Assembly: GCF_003491345.1 (NCBI RefSeq)
Contig: NZ_CP025512.1
Coordinates: forward strand, 1,116,001-1,180,000
Direction of reading: 5' to 3'
DNA length: 64,000 bases
From: Neorhizobium sp. SOG26
GTDB taxonomy: Bacteria > Pseudomonadota > Alphaproteobacteria > Rhizobiales > Rhizobiaceae
The position numbers and the translations under genes were made by a program. The notes beneath the pieces were generated by a model, which had not been told where the DNA came from, did not search any database, and saw only the letters and a program-made list of their open reading frames with translations. The stretch's first letter is position 1, and each line of letters opens with the position of its first letter. Of this stretch, positions 43,593 through 52,053 are shown in pieces.

Positions 43593-43731
43593 TCCTTGTC
43601 CACCCCAAGGGGCGCACTCCATATCGGCGTCCAATATTGACCCCTCCTACAGACGATCAGCGCTTGGCCTGCCCGGCGCTGGCCTGGGTTGCAGAGGGCA
43701 GGCCAAGTGCGGGTGATGGTTATCTTCGGCT

Positions 43732-44469
43732 TTAGCCTTGAGAGCGGTTCTTGAAGCGCCAGGACTCGTTACCGGTTTCGACGATCTCGCAGTGGTGGGT
43801 CAAACGGTCGAGGAGTGCCGTCGTCATCTTGGCATCGCCAAACACCGACGGCCATTCACCGAAGGCAAGGTTCGTGGTTACGATGATTGATGTGCGCTCG
43901 TAGAGCCTGCTGATCAGGTGGAACAGGAGTTGGCCTCCGGCCTGGGCGAACGGTAGGTATCCCAGTTCATCGAGAATGATGAAGTCAAGGCGTGTGAGGT
44001 AATCGGCGGTCCGTCCCTGCTTGCCGTTGCGCGTTTCCGTTTCCAACCGATTGACCAGATCAACGACGTTGAAGAAGCGGCCGCGCGTGCTGTTGCGGAT
44101 GAGTGCGCGGGCAATTGCGATGGCCAGATGGCTCTTGCCGGTTCCCGTGCCGCCGACGAGAACGACGTTGCGCTGGTCGGCGACAAAGGTGCCCGTGGCC
44201 AATTCCCGGACCAGGGATTCATTGACGGGCGTTTCATCGAAGTTGAAGTCGTCGATATCCTTGGCGAGTGGAAGCTTGGCGATGCTGAGCTGGTACCGGA
44301 TTGAGCGGGCCTGCTTCTCGGCGATCTCCGACTGCAGGAGGTCACCGACGATGCGCGGTGGCTCGTGCTGCCGTTTGATGCCGTTTCCCATGACCTCGTC
44401 GTAGGCGCTGCGCATTCCATAGAGCTTCAGCGTGCTCATCAGTTCGAGAACCTGCGTGCGTTCCATCAA
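43732..44469 (-). CDS. istB: IS21 helper ATPase IstB
   Basis: A 245-residue AAA+ ATPase assisting IstA transposition. Walker A is [13 protein letters not shown]; Walker B is in [14 protein letters not shown]. It overlaps istA by four bases (ATGA), giving coupled translation. The gene is complete. Confidence 0.93.
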   Translation of the reverse strand: MMERTQVLELMSTLKLYGMRSAYDEVMGNGIKRQHEPPRIVGDLLQSEIAEKQARSIRYQLSIAKLPLAKDIDDFNFDETPVNESLVRELATGTFVADQRNVVLVGGTGTGKSHLAIAIARALIRNSTRGRFFNVVDLVNRLETETRNGKQGRTADYLTRLDFIILDELGYLPFAQAGGQLLFHLISRLYERTSIIVTTNLAFGEWPSVFGDAKMTTALLDRLTHHCEIVETGNESWRFKNRSQG

Positions 44470-45977
44470 CTTGCCCTCCTGAGCCTGTCGTAACGGGCGC
44501 AGTCGGCGACCGGCTCATGGGCAAGCCGAAGCGCATCCGGGATTTGCAGGGTTACAGCGGGAGCCGGATCGCGGCTTCGAGCCAGAATGTTGATGATCAC
44601 CGAGGCCGAGCAGACACCGTGATCAAGCGCTTCCTGGCAGGCAGCCTCAACTGCCGCCAAGCCATCGGCGGGAACACATCCGAGTATGGTGACCATCTGC
44701 CGATCACCGTCGTCTACGTTCTTCAGCCGTTTGCGAACCTTCTCCATCGCGGCTGGCAAAACCCATTCCCGGAAGGGAGCGCCGTTGCGCAATGCACCGG
44801 GTTTGCGAGCAAGGACAGGGACATAGTGCCAGGGATCATAGACGGTATCACCACGGCCGAAGCTGCGCTGATGTTCAGCGACCGTCACGCCATCCTGCTT
44901 GATGACGATCCGATCCGCATAGGCATGAACCTCAACTGGGCGGCCGACGGCCGTCGACAGGACCGAGTATTTGTTGTTGTCGAAGCGGACAGTGCAGGTC
45001 TTTGACACTGAGGCGGGCACGCAGTGGAAGCCGTCGAAGGGTCCCACATAGTGCACGAGGCTGCCGCGTTCAGCTTCGAACATCTGCCAGATCGTCTGTG
45101 CTGTCTGTTCGGGATGGCTATGAGCCTTGGCATAGGCAATGCACTTGTCGAGCAGCCAGACATTCAATTCCTCCAGGCTTTTGACCCTGAGGCGCGGCGT
45201 GAAGAAGCGCTCCCGCACAAGGCCGACCTGGTTCTCGACCTGTCCTTTCTCCCAACCGGATGCAGGCGTGCAGGCAACTGGATGAACGAGGTAATGGCTG
45301 CACATCTGCAGGAAGCGGCGATTGTAGAGCCGCTCCTTGCCGATGAAGACTGTCTCGACTGCCGTCCTCATGTTGTCGTAGATGCCGCGCGTGCAGGTGC
45401 CACGGAAGAAGGCGAAGGCCTTGTCGTGGGCATCGAAGACCATCTCTTGGCTCTCACGCATGTAGGCGCGGGCGAACATCATCCGGCTGTGGCAGAGCCG
45501 GACATGAGCAACCTTCACTGTCGTCGTCACGCCCTGGATCAGAACAATCTCGTGGCTCCAGTCGAACTGGTAGGCCTCGCCGGGCGCGTAGTAGAGTGGC
45601 ACGTAGGCTTGCGCCGTCACAGCCCCTCGATCTTTCGACCATCCCTTCGCATAGCGCCGGATCGCATCGTAGCTGCCGTTGTAACCCAGCGCCCGAAGCT
45701 CTTCGTAAATCCGGATCAGCGTCAACCGTTCACGAGATGGTTTGCCTTCGTTCGCAGCCAGGAAGCGCTCGATCTCGGCCTTCCACCGGCCTGTCTTCGG
45801 TAAAGGTTGCCGCTCTCGCTCGTAGGAAAAGTCCGTCTCATTGGATCGTAGAATCTTGCGCACCGTGTTGCGGGACACATGCAACTCCCGGACGATCCTC
45901 TTCACCGACCACCCCTGCACATGGAAGGCCCGACGAACACGCGCAATCGTATCCACTCGCTTCAACTCCCCCTCCAT
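44466..45977 (-). CDS. istA: IS21 transposase IstA
   Basis: A 503-residue transposase with N-terminal helix-turn-helix ([30 protein letters not shown]) and a DDE core beginning at [14 protein letters not shown], followed by [14 protein letters not shown] and a C-terminal beta-barrel region. Full length. It is transcribed from the right end of the element. The left terminus is split by the IS3-family copy, so this copy may no longer transpose. Confidence 0.93.
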   Translation of the reverse strand: MEGELKRVDTIARVRRAFHVQGWSVKRIVRELHVSRNTVRKILRSNETDFSYERERQPLPKTGRWKAEIERFLAANEGKPSRERLTLIRIYEELRALGYNGSYDAIRRYAKGWSKDRGAVTAQAYVPLYYAPGEAYQFDWSHEIVLIQGVTTTVKVAHVRLCHSRMMFARAYMRESQEMVFDAHDKAFAFFRGTCTRGIYDNMRTAVETVFIGKERLYNRRFLQMCSHYLVHPVACTPASGWEKGQVENQVGLVRERFFTPRLRVKSLEELNVWLLDKCIAYAKAHSHPEQTAQTIWQMFEAERGSLVHYVGPFDGFHCVPASVSKTCTVRFDNNKYSVLSTAVGRPVEVHAYADRIVIKQDGVTVAEHQRSFGRGDTVYDPWHYVPVLARKPGALRNGAPFREWVLPAAMEKVRKRLKNVDDGDRQMVTILGCVPADGLAAVEAACQEALDHGVCSASVIINILARSRDPAPAVTLQIPDALRLAHEPVADCARYDRLRRAS

Positions 45978-46227
45978 CCGCCAGCAAAAGGCGGATGGTC
46001 AGACGAAACAGGTGGGGGGTCAAAATTGGACGCCGATCACCCCGCCAGAGGGGTCAATATTCCACGCCGAAACACATCCCGCTCTGGCTCCCAAGGCTGT
46101 CTGATACGCCTTCAGGATGTGCCAGAATGGATCGGTTGTAATCACCCATCTAGGTTAGAACCTTTGGGCTACGCGCCCACCTCACTAACATCATCTGCTG
46201 GGCAAAATTGCAGGATGGGCAAGCGGG

Positions 46228-46479
46228 TCAGACCAAGACGTAAGCCTCTATCGCGGCTGACATGAACATCTCTCGAGCTTCCTCAATAGATGAGGCCCGT
46301 CTCGCAGCTGTGTCGCATCGTCGGAGTGCCAGTTCGAAATAGAGACCTGCGTTGCGAGGCCATCGCTGTTCCAGGCACTCAATGGCCTCTATCGGGCCTC
46401 GAATTGCCTCAGGTAGCCCATAACCGATCCTGATGGTGACCGGATACTTCCAGTGCTGTCCGCCGGTGATCTCCCGCAT
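46228..46479 (-). CDS. DUF982 domain protein (island copy)
   Basis: An 83-residue DUF982 protein (YPVTIRIGYGLPEAIRGPIEAIECLEQRWPRNAGLYFELALRRCDTAARRASSIEEAREMFMSAAIEA). It shares the WP-N-GLYFELA-type core with the family but little else with the core-genome copy at 17.1 kb. AAGGAG precedes the ATG. The function is unknown. Confidence 0.78.
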   Translation of the reverse strand: MREITGGQHWKYPVTIRIGYGLPEAIRGPIEAIECLEQRWPRNAGLYFELALRRCDTAARRASSIEEAREMFMSAAIEAYVLV

Positions 46480-46995
46480 ATGCTTCTCCTTCCAAGGAGA
46501 GTGCTAGGAGCGCGTGCCATGCCACTGAACACGCGCTCCTGACAAGTCGAGGCTCCTCGGTGCTCGGCTAAGTCAGAATGGTACGCTTCTAAAGTAACGC
46601 GGCAACGCAACCTAAAGAGGTAATGTCTTGGCTTGTCGTGCGCCATCGCCCACGGCACAAGAGACGATTGAGACGGGAAACAGCTGAGTCCTCTTCTCCA
46701 AACCGTGGCGCACCTCCGAATCCTCTGAGACTATTGCAGACGGTGGCAAACCAGCAAAAAAAAGACCCGCCGGAGCGGGCCAATGTTCTCTTTGAAGGGA
46801 CGCTCAAAGTTGAACCCAGCGTCGCGGCCGGAGCCACGATGGCTGTGGCCACGAAGCTAGCGTGCGACGCTTCCGGAGCAATGGGACCAAAGTCCCTTCA
46901 CGTCCCGGGCAGCTGCATGGCATAGCTCAAAAGGCCTAGTTGAACGTCATTCTCGTGAGCATCATCTTACCCGTGGGGCCAAGGAGGAGACGAGA
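46480..46995. other. Gene-poor island segment
   Basis: 516 bases. Open frames here (for example 46623-46925 on the plus strand, 100 codons) lack ribosome sites and recognisable features. A minus-strand terminator-like hairpin with eight T residues lies at 46757-46784 (GGCCCGC/GCGGGTC arms), so a short minus-strand transcript or small RNA may end here. Confidence 0.4.
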
Positions 46996-47184
46996 ATGTC
47001 GGACCATCGAAGGCCGAGGATTGTACGACTTATACCGGCTCAGGACCATTGCGTCGTTGAGTATTGCAGAAGGTCAGGAGTGACGCTGGCCGAGCAGAAG
47101 AAGTTGCTAGCGCTTCTTGGTAAGCGCGCTGCACTCCATGAGTTGAGGTCCAATTCCCCGCCACGGGCGCCGAGGTTCCGGTAA
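46996..47184 (+). CDS. Small protein, DUF3606-like (62 aa)
   Basis: SDHRRPRIVRLIPAQDHCVVEYCRRSGVTLAEQKKLLALLGKRAALHELRSN resembles the short helical DUF3606-type proteins of rhizobia. A strong GGAGGAG ribosome site precedes the ATG. The function is unknown; the tail is Pro/Arg-rich. Confidence 0.6.
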   Translation: MSDHRRPRIVRLIPAQDHCVVEYCRRSGVTLAEQKKLLALLGKRAALHELRSNSPPRAPRFR

Positions 47185-47212
47185 GGCACAATAAAGCCAG
47201 AGCCTGGTCCGC

Positions 47213-47479
47213 CTAATGTTTCGGCTCCTTTGATACCGGCAGCCAATGATCGGATGCGAAACACTCTGCCGACGAGAAGGAATGGACAAGCTCACCATCC
47301 TCATCGACGATGTCGACGCGTTGAAAAGGAACGGGCTCGCCCTTCCGCTGCAGCTCCTCAACATACTCGCGAAGAGTAGCGACGATTTCGTTGACAGCTT
47401 GTTCCTCGGAAGAGAACTCGAGGCCATTGGCGTCGAACACGGATTCAATAGCTCCGTGAGCATGAATGAAAAATCTCAT
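47213..47479 (-). CDS. DUF6894 family protein
   Basis: An 88-residue protein starting MRFFIHAHGAIESVFDANGLEFSSEEQAVNEIVATLREYVEEL and ending with a VDIVDEDGELVHSFSS strand, the pattern of DUF6894, a small alphaproteobacterial family of unknown function. It converges with the DUF3606-like gene. Confidence 0.7.
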   Translation of the reverse strand: MRFFIHAHGAIESVFDANGLEFSSEEQAVNEIVATLREYVEELQRKGEPVPFQRVDIVDEDGELVHSFSSAECFASDHWLPVSKEPKH

Positions 47480-47625
47480 ATGAAAAGGATGGTCCTAGGT
47501 ATTGGTGTAAAGCATCAAACCTAGATGACGTCCGAAATTGATCAAGAGCTGTGTCTGGCGTTATGATCGACAGGCAGCGCAACAGGCCGCGGCCGAGAGC
47601 CTTCCACCGCCTCCACTTAACAAAA

Positions 47626-47661
47626 AAAGAGCCCAGCCGTTTCCCCGTCTGAGCCCTCCAA
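47626..47661 (-). terminator. Terminator of the minus-strand gene at 47740
   Basis: On the minus strand AGGGCTCAGACG pairs (with G-T pairs) to CGGCTGGGCTCT and is followed by seven T residues. Confidence 0.65.
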
Positions 47662-47739
47662 GGCTGTGGATATTATTAGTATGTCCGAAAACATAACATC
47701 CGCAATCACTCATTTGGGTTAGAACCGTCCCCACTGAAT

Positions 47740-48003
47740 CTATTTCACGGCGCGAACCCGGTTCTCGCTCGCTCGGATAACCTTGCTGGACACCTTTGAA
47801 ACATCGGGCGGCCGCTTGGGATCTGCATTCGAGTCTGCATCTATGCAGCACTGAGGGCAGGGCATGCCGGAGTCACCGCAGCCGCTGCCTTTGGCCCGCT
47901 CCACGGCTTGTTCGAATGCATCTGACATACCCAGCCGGTGTCTATGCAACGGTGACACTCTGCCGTCTCTGACCTCGTGAGCTTCCATGAACGAAACCGA
48001 CAT
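47740..48003 (-). CDS. Hypothetical protein with cysteine cluster (87 aa)
   Basis: The likely start is the ATG at 48003; an internal ATG at 47928 (MSDAFEQAVERAKGSG) is possible. The notable part is GCGDSGMPCPQCC near the middle, four cysteines in 13 residues that could bind metal. The tail is basic. A terminator 80 bases downstream supports a real transcript. No family recognised. Confidence 0.4.
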   Translation of the reverse strand: MSVSFMEAHEVRDGRVSPLHRHRLGMSDAFEQAVERAKGSGCGDSGMPCPQCCIDADSNADPKRPPDVSKVSSKVIRASENRVRAVK

Positions 48004-48080
48004 ACATGGCGGCCGGCGGTATCGCGCCTGCGACGCGGAACGTTGACGCCCTGCTGATTCCCCGCCTCCGGTCCCGAACA

Positions 48081-48278
48081 CTAGCTAATAAGCGCGCTCA
48101 GTTCCTGCTCACCTCGCACGCCGTGCGCGTAAAGCTCAACAAGCTCGGCGGCAATATGCGCGGCGTCGTTGCCTTCCTTAGACAAACCGCGCCGGTGGCA
48201 AGCAGCCTCAAGAACGCGTTGGATCACGGCGAGATCTGCCGGGGCGAGTGGTTTCGGATCATAGGTGGTTGCTATCAT
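48081..48278 (-). CDS. Small hypothetical protein (65 aa)
   Basis: MIATTYDPKPLAPADLAVIQRVLEAACHRRGLSKEGNDAAHIAAELVELYAHGVRGEQELSALI looks like a compact helical protein common on rhizobial accessory DNA. The start codon lies inside a perfect hairpin, and the ribosome site is otherwise weak. An alternative TTG start at 48320 would read through the hairpin. Confidence 0.55.
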   Translation of the reverse strand: MIATTYDPKPLAPADLAVIQRVLEAACHRRGLSKEGNDAAHIAAELVELYAHGVRGEQELSALIS

Positions 48279-48302
48279 CCCGGCAGTATCGGCTGCCGGG
48301 AT
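48277..48302. promoter_or_regulatory. Perfect 10-bp hairpin over a start codon
   Basis: ATCCCGGCAG and CTGCCGGGAT arms with a 6-base loop. On the minus strand the 3' arm runs up to and includes the first two bases of the ATG of the 65-residue gene. It lies 27 bases past the stop of the lipoprotein gene and has no T tract. Confidence 0.55.
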
Positions 48303-48328
48303 GAACCTCAGATGAATCAAGCGGCCAG

Positions 48329-48796
48329 TTAAGCCGATGGCGTACCTGTCGTCGTTTTCTTCTTCGGCTCCACCACCGGCGGCGCCATCGTTGGCGTTTT
48401 GGGGTTCTTTGGATCCAATGGCTCGAGAACGACGTAAGCTGGGTTAGGGTAGTGGTCAAGCGCGGCCCCAGTGGCCGCATCGACGCCCATACCGATCACT
48501 CCACCGACCAGAACGTTGCCTGCAAAACCTGCGGCTCCCCCGTCGCTGATCTTGGTTTTGACATCGAGCCGGCCGGGCTTATAGCCTTCCTTCTCAGCGA
48601 AAACGGTGAACTCTGCCTTGCGCTCGACTTTGATCGTGCACGGCGACTGGGGGCAGGAGTGTCCGAGCGACGTGCTGACCTTCGGGTCCGTCGGCATTGC
48701 CGAAATAACGACGTTTTCGCTCGTGCCGCGCGAGATCGAACCGCACGACGAGAGAGCCGCGGCAAGCGCAGCGATAGTAGCTAATTGAATATTCAT
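48329..48796 (-). CDS. Putative lipoprotein
   Basis: A 155-residue exported protein with a lipobox (LAAALSSCGS, Cys near residue 18). The mature part contains a PEGA-like strand region (CTIKVERKAEFTVFAEKEGYKPGRLDVKTKI), a glycine-rich segment (GGAAGFAGNVLVGGVIGMGVDAATGAALDHYPNP) and a Pro/Lys tail. Similar proteins occur in many Proteobacteria without assigned function. Confidence 0.75.
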   Translation of the reverse strand: MNIQLATIAALAAALSSCGSISRGTSENVVISAMPTDPKVSTSLGHSCPQSPCTIKVERKAEFTVFAEKEGYKPGRLDVKTKISDGGAAGFAGNVLVGGVIGMGVDAATGAALDHYPNPAYVVLEPLDPKNPKTPTMAPPVVEPKKKTTTGTPSA

Positions 48797-48829
48797 GATT
48801 CCCCCTGGATATACGGGAGAACTAAACAG

Positions 48830-49195
48830 CTACTCGCGTTTAAGTCGAGTGGCAGTTTTCATATGTGGTAAATTTGATGGCCGTCTGGGTGCCGATTTCC
48901 ACAGCGTTCCGAAAGCCTTCAGCAACTCATCAGCCTCCAACTGATCGACCTCCTGGGCAACAAGCACCCAAGCGGAAAACTCATCGCCGGACGCCAGCCT
49001 CAAATGCCGAACGAAGTGCCGACTGATAACTTCGAAGATGGAGGTGACGTCTTCGTCGATAGCTAGTGTGACTCGATCGCCAGGCGCAGGAACAATCCCA
49101 CTGAGGTCGGCGAGGAGGTGAGAGCCTTCGAGGTGGTATCTGCCATCGTCCTGTAGTGTGAGCAGATAAACAGCGTCGTCGATGATCGGTCGCAT
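48830..49195 (-). CDS. Hypothetical protein (121 aa)
   Basis: An acidic soluble protein (MRPIIDDAVYLLTLQDDGRYHLEGSHLLADLSG ... VFEVISRH-like strand-rich centre). The frame runs farther upstream, but the ATG at 49195 is the first plausible start. No family recognised. It is one of several same-strand small genes downstream of the second recombinase. Confidence 0.5.
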   Translation of the reverse strand: MRPIIDDAVYLLTLQDDGRYHLEGSHLLADLSGIVPAPGDRVTLAIDEDVTSIFEVISRHFVRHLRLASGDEFSAWVLVAQEVDQLEADELLKAFGTLWKSAPRRPSNLPHMKTATRLKRE

Positions 49196-49268
49196 ATCGG
49201 CGCTCACCTGCAAAAGGGACCGAGATAAGCAGCCGCCTCCTTGCGGCCGAGCAGGCGAGGTCGCTCCG

Positions 49269-49808
49269 TCATGGTCGCGTCCTCCCATTATAGTACCAGT
49301 CGATCCGCTTCGCCTCGTCGTGCCCGGCCTCCGTTACCTGCCATACGGTGTCTCCATCCCAGTCTTTGCCTTCGGCAGTGATTACACCTTTACCCGCAAG
49401 CCAGACCATCACCGAGGGGCCGGCGTTGGGTATAGCGGGGTGCGTCTGCGCATCAGGGTGCGCCGCCATGTAAAGCAAAACCTTCTGGCTGCGGCCGTCG
49501 AGGCCGAGCTGTGGCCTGCGATCATTCCGCAATTGACGTTTGCCGCGCAATGCATCTAGGTTCTCCTTCCCATCCTCCAGCGTCGACATTACGTAGCTTT
49601 TGTCGATGCCCATGTGGATCTCGTACCACTTCCGGATCAGGGGGACGGGGCGTCCGCCATGTAAGAGGTCGACCGCCGGGAAGCCGCGAGCCTCAAGGAT
49701 CTTCAGCGCTCCGCGCTTCCACTCGGAGGCGCGCTTTCGTCCAACGATCGCAATCGCGATTTCATCGTCGGTCGCGAAGAGGGGGAGTTTGGAGAGTGGG
49801 TCGTTCAA
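49269..49808 (-). CDS. Recombinase-coupled accessory protein (179 aa, TTG start)
   Basis: The TTG at 49808 overlaps the stop codon of the second integrase (TTGA) and has GAGG just before it, so it is translationally coupled. The N-terminus (LFATDDEIAIAIVGRKRASEWKRGALKILEARGFPAVDLLHGGRPVPLIRKWYE) resembles a small DNA-binding or DUF4224-type module that accompanies phage integrases. The C-terminal half looks like a winged helix (MVWLAGKGVITAEGKDWDGDTVWQVTEAG). A directionality role is inferred. Confidence 0.6.
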   Translation of the reverse strand: MNDPLSKLPLFATDDEIAIAIVGRKRASEWKRGALKILEARGFPAVDLLHGGRPVPLIRKWYEIHMGIDKSYVMSTLEDGKENLDALRGKRQLRNDRRPQLGLDGRSQKVLLYMAAHPDAQTHPAIPNAGPSVMVWLAGKGVITAEGKDWDGDTVWQVTEAGHDEAKRIDWYYNGRTRP

Positions 49809-50914
49809 CCTCGGCCCCACTTCACGTGAGTTCTTGTTGCGGCAATTGGATCGCTCCACCACTCCATATTGACCCAACGTTGCGGCACTGGCAGCGTGTT
49901 GATGGCCTCGATCAGAGGGGCCTGCGGCACGTTAGTGTAGTGGCGCGACATGCTGTCGACGGCATGTCCGAGGATCTGGTCTTTGACGTGCGGATGCACG
50001 CCATTGATGACAAGCTGCGTCGAGACGGTGTGGCGCGCGGTATAAGGCGAGATATCGACGATGGGATTGCCTTTCTCAGCCATCCGTCGCCTTGTCCCAC
50101 GGAGCGAACCGTGTAGCTGGCCTCCAAACGTCTCATGAATTTTATACGAGCGGCCGCGGTAGCTGCGGAAGAGCTGCGGGTATTTGTCCTTTCTCTTCAT
50201 CAAAGCCTCGAAGAGAGGTACGAGAAATTCGTGCATTGGCACGCCTCGAGGCTCGCCGGTCTTTGTATGCAGCAAGGTGATCCAGCGCTTGTCGACATTC
50301 ACGTCTGCCGCCTCCAGCGTGAATAACTCGATAGGTCGCATACCGGTGTAGAACAGTGCGGTCATAGCCATGGCGGGGGCGGGCGACATGTTGCTGACGA
50401 AGGTGGCTGCCAGATCATAATCAACCGGCTTGCTGCCGCTGCGTTCCTGCGGGCGGCGCTGGACGGTTCCCTTTGCCTTCCTGGGGCGCCGCCAACGTCG
50501 GAGCTCTGCCCACTCGTTACCTACGGCGTAGTTCCAGACCGCAATGAAGGGCGTGTAGAACTGGCGACTAAGCGTCTCAGGTGCAGCGCTGGAGTAGAGC
50601 CGCCTTGCCATCAGATCCAAATCGTTCTGGTTGATCTTTCTGAGCAACTTGTCGCCGAGGGCGTCGGTCAATTTCGCCAAGAACCGTGGCGAGCCGCCTC
50701 CCTTCAGATAGGCCTCTGCGGCCTGCTTGAAAGTGACCTGAACCTTCTTGCCGAAGATGCTTTCCTCAAGAAGCTCTCGCTCACGAAGAATACGGATCGT
50801 CTCCGCGATGTCGCGGTCCGCGATCTTCGTGCTCTCAAATATTTTGAGGCCGCGCACCGTCCCGCGAATATACCAGTTGGGGGAGCCTGAACGGCGATAC
50901 AGAACTAGAGGCAT
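49805..50914 (-). CDS. Second tyrosine recombinase/integrase
   Basis: A 369-residue phage-type integrase lacking DUF4102. Catalytic residues are visible: Arg in YTGMRPIELFTL, Lys region TKTGEPRGVPM, HTVSTQLV with the preceding TAR (HxxR-like: ARHTVS), the second His in GHAVDSMSRHYTN, and that Tyr as nucleophile. Two unrelated integrases in one island suggest a composite element or a captured prophage end. Confidence 0.87.
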   Translation of the reverse strand: MPLVLYRRSGSPNWYIRGTVRGLKIFESTKIADRDIAETIRILRERELLEESIFGKKVQVTFKQAAEAYLKGGGSPRFLAKLTDALGDKLLRKINQNDLDLMARRLYSSAAPETLSRQFYTPFIAVWNYAVGNEWAELRRWRRPRKAKGTVQRRPQERSGSKPVDYDLAATFVSNMSPAPAMAMTALFYTGMRPIELFTLEAADVNVDKRWITLLHTKTGEPRGVPMHEFLVPLFEALMKRKDKYPQLFRSYRGRSYKIHETFGGQLHGSLRGTRRRMAEKGNPIVDISPYTARHTVSTQLVINGVHPHVKDQILGHAVDSMSRHYTNVPQAPLIEAINTLPVPQRWVNMEWWSDPIAATRTHVKWGRG

Positions 50915-51228
50915 CGTTACCTAACCACACACATAGAGAACGGACTGCCGCCGGCGCGAACGCCGAAAGCTTTGTTGGCGGGTCTCCTTAAGTGTGGTGT
51001 GGTGCTGTTGGTAAGGCAGCGATTGATGGTCGCAAACTATGGCGGCGGAATCAAGCGTGGTAAATAAAAGCCCGCCTCCGGAGCCGCCGGAGGCGGGCAT
51101 CGCGCCAGCTATGGCCGGCTGCGGGAACGGGGCGTTGGGTTGGTGGCCCTTGCGTGGTGGCGCCGCCGTTCTGAAAGGAACCGGCTGGGCCTGTTATCAA
51201 GCAAGCCCGCACCGGCCGTACCACCGGT
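50915..51228. other. Intergenic region with a terminator
   Basis: 314 bases without a supported gene; contains the promoter of the second recombinase and the hairpin described at 51069. Nothing else recognised. Confidence 0.5.
51069..51099 (-). terminator. Terminator of the 98-aa gene
   Basis: An 11-bp stem (CCCGCCTCCGG / CCGGAGGCGGG), with TTTTATTT following on the minus strand. Confidence 0.75.
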
Positions 51229-51525
51229 CTACGTGGCGGCACTACCCGCCGTCGATGCGACGGGTTGGGAAACTGGATTGTATCGGGTCAAAAACTCCCC
51301 GCGCACATGCCGGATAGGACGTCCGCCGTCCGTCCCGCTTATTATCTCAACTGTGAATGACTGGCCGCTGCCGCCATCTCTGAAGCGCAGATGCACGACG
51401 CAGACGTTGTCATGGAAACGCACAAGTGCGCCTTTCCGGAACTTGAATCTTTTCACGGTCGGTCTTGCGACCAGGCCGCGCGGCAACAGGACTCTTTCAA
51501 AATCTTTGATTTGGGCATGCTGCAT
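51229..51525 (-). CDS. Hypothetical protein divergent from XRE regulator (98 aa)
   Basis: A basic, strand-rich protein (QIKDFERVLLPRGLVARPTVKRFKFRKGALVRFHDNVCVVHLRFRDGGSGQSFTVEIIS). AGGAG precedes the ATG and a strong terminator follows. It shares a promoter region with the XRE gene and so is probably its target. The function is unknown. Confidence 0.6.
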   Translation of the reverse strand: MQHAQIKDFERVLLPRGLVARPTVKRFKFRKGALVRFHDNVCVVHLRFRDGGSGQSFTVEIISGTDGGRPIRHVRGEFLTRYNPVSQPVASTAGSAAT

Positions 51526-51550
51526 GGTGGGCGCTCCTCGTTGCCTCTCC

Positions 51551-51596
51551 GTAGCGTTTTCGCTACACTGTGGAGACTAGCGCATTTTTTCGCTAC
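51551..51596. promoter_or_regulatory. Paired operators of the XRE module
   Basis: Two dyads in the divergent gap: GTAGCG-N4-CGCTAC (51551-51566) and TAGCG-N8-CGCTA (51578-51595). A further half site (GTAGCG) sits just before the XRE start codon. They suit a homodimeric helix-turn-helix repressor controlling both directions. Confidence 0.65.
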
Positions 51597-51626
51597 GTCA
51601 ATGCGGAATCGAAACGGAGTAGCGAA

Positions 51627-51854
51627 ATGCTGCCTTCACAATGCCGGATGGCACGTGCTGCGCTTGAGCTTGGGGTGCGTGAACTCGCCGCCATGGCGCG
51701 CGTATCTACCAACACCATTACTCGCTTCGAGCGAGGAGAAGCCCTGAAGGATCGGACGATCGATGACATTCGAGCAGCCCTCGAAGCTGCCGGGGTTGTC
51801 TTTATCGAGGCGAATGGTGGCGGGCCGGGCGTTAGGCTTAAGGAGCCGGCGTGA
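51627..51854 (+). CDS. XRE family helix-turn-helix regulator
   Basis: A 75-residue Cro/C1-type regulator: RMARAALELGVRELAAMARVSTNTITRFERGEALKDRTIDDIRAALEAAGVVFI. The ATG at 51627 follows GGAG. It overlaps the next gene by four bases (GTGA). It probably represses itself and the divergent 98-residue gene through the paired dyads. Confidence 0.85.
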   Translation: MLPSQCRMARAALELGVRELAAMARVSTNTITRFERGEALKDRTIDDIRAALEAAGVVFIEANGGGPGVRLKEPA

Positions 51855-52039
51855 CGACAAATCCTAAGGTTGAAGCTTCCCTCGAAGCCATACGTCTAGC
51901 CAAACAGCTTACGGACGCCCTGGCGAAGGCGCAGGAGGTCGGAGTAGAGCTCGCTGTATCCTGTGAGGAGATGACTGTCGGCGGGCGGAGGGTGAAGCAG
52001 GTGCTGGTCCGCGTTCAGAATCCAGAAGATCTCGGATAG
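51851..52039 (+). CDS. Small coupled protein (62 aa, GTG start)
   Basis: TTNPKVEASLEAIRLAKQLTDALAKAQEVGVELAVSCEEMTVGGRRVKQVLVRVQNPEDLG. The GTG is embedded in the stop of the XRE gene (GTGA), a strong sign of translational coupling. A helical first half and a strand-rich second half; unknown function. Confidence 0.6.
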   Translation: MTTNPKVEASLEAIRLAKQLTDALAKAQEVGVELAVSCEEMTVGGRRVKQVLVRVQNPEDLG

Positions 52040-52053
52040 GTCAGGGCTTCCCT

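Larger units (their letters stand above)
42370..43621 (+). mobile_element. IS3-family insertion sequence nested in the IS21 left end
   Basis: 1252 bp bounded by perfect 25-bp inverted repeats (42370-42394 and 43597-43621; outermost bases TGGAGTGCGCCCC) and flanked by a 3-bp target duplication TAT. Carries overlapping orfA and orfB. The insertion falls between the terminal repeats of the IS21-family element, about 31 bp from its tip. Confidence 0.92.
42339..46076. mobile_element. IS21-family element (carries a nested IS3-family copy)
   Basis: The two ends begin with TGT and share TCGGCG-N-GGAAT-N-TTGACCCC in inverted orientation, and both repeat CGGCGTCCAAT-N-TTGACCCC farther in, the multiple terminal repeats typical of IS21. 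It encodes istA and istB on the minus strand. No target duplication is visible at its outer edges. The element would be about 2.48 kb without the insert. Confidence 0.8.

Noticed and set aside
42329..46086. Target duplication at the edges of the IS21-family element
   Set aside because: The bases just outside the two ends (left ...GGCTAAC, right TCCCGCTC...) do not match.
46623..46925. 100-codon frame in the island gap
   Set aside because: No ribosome site, low-complexity translation, and it spans a terminator-like hairpin.
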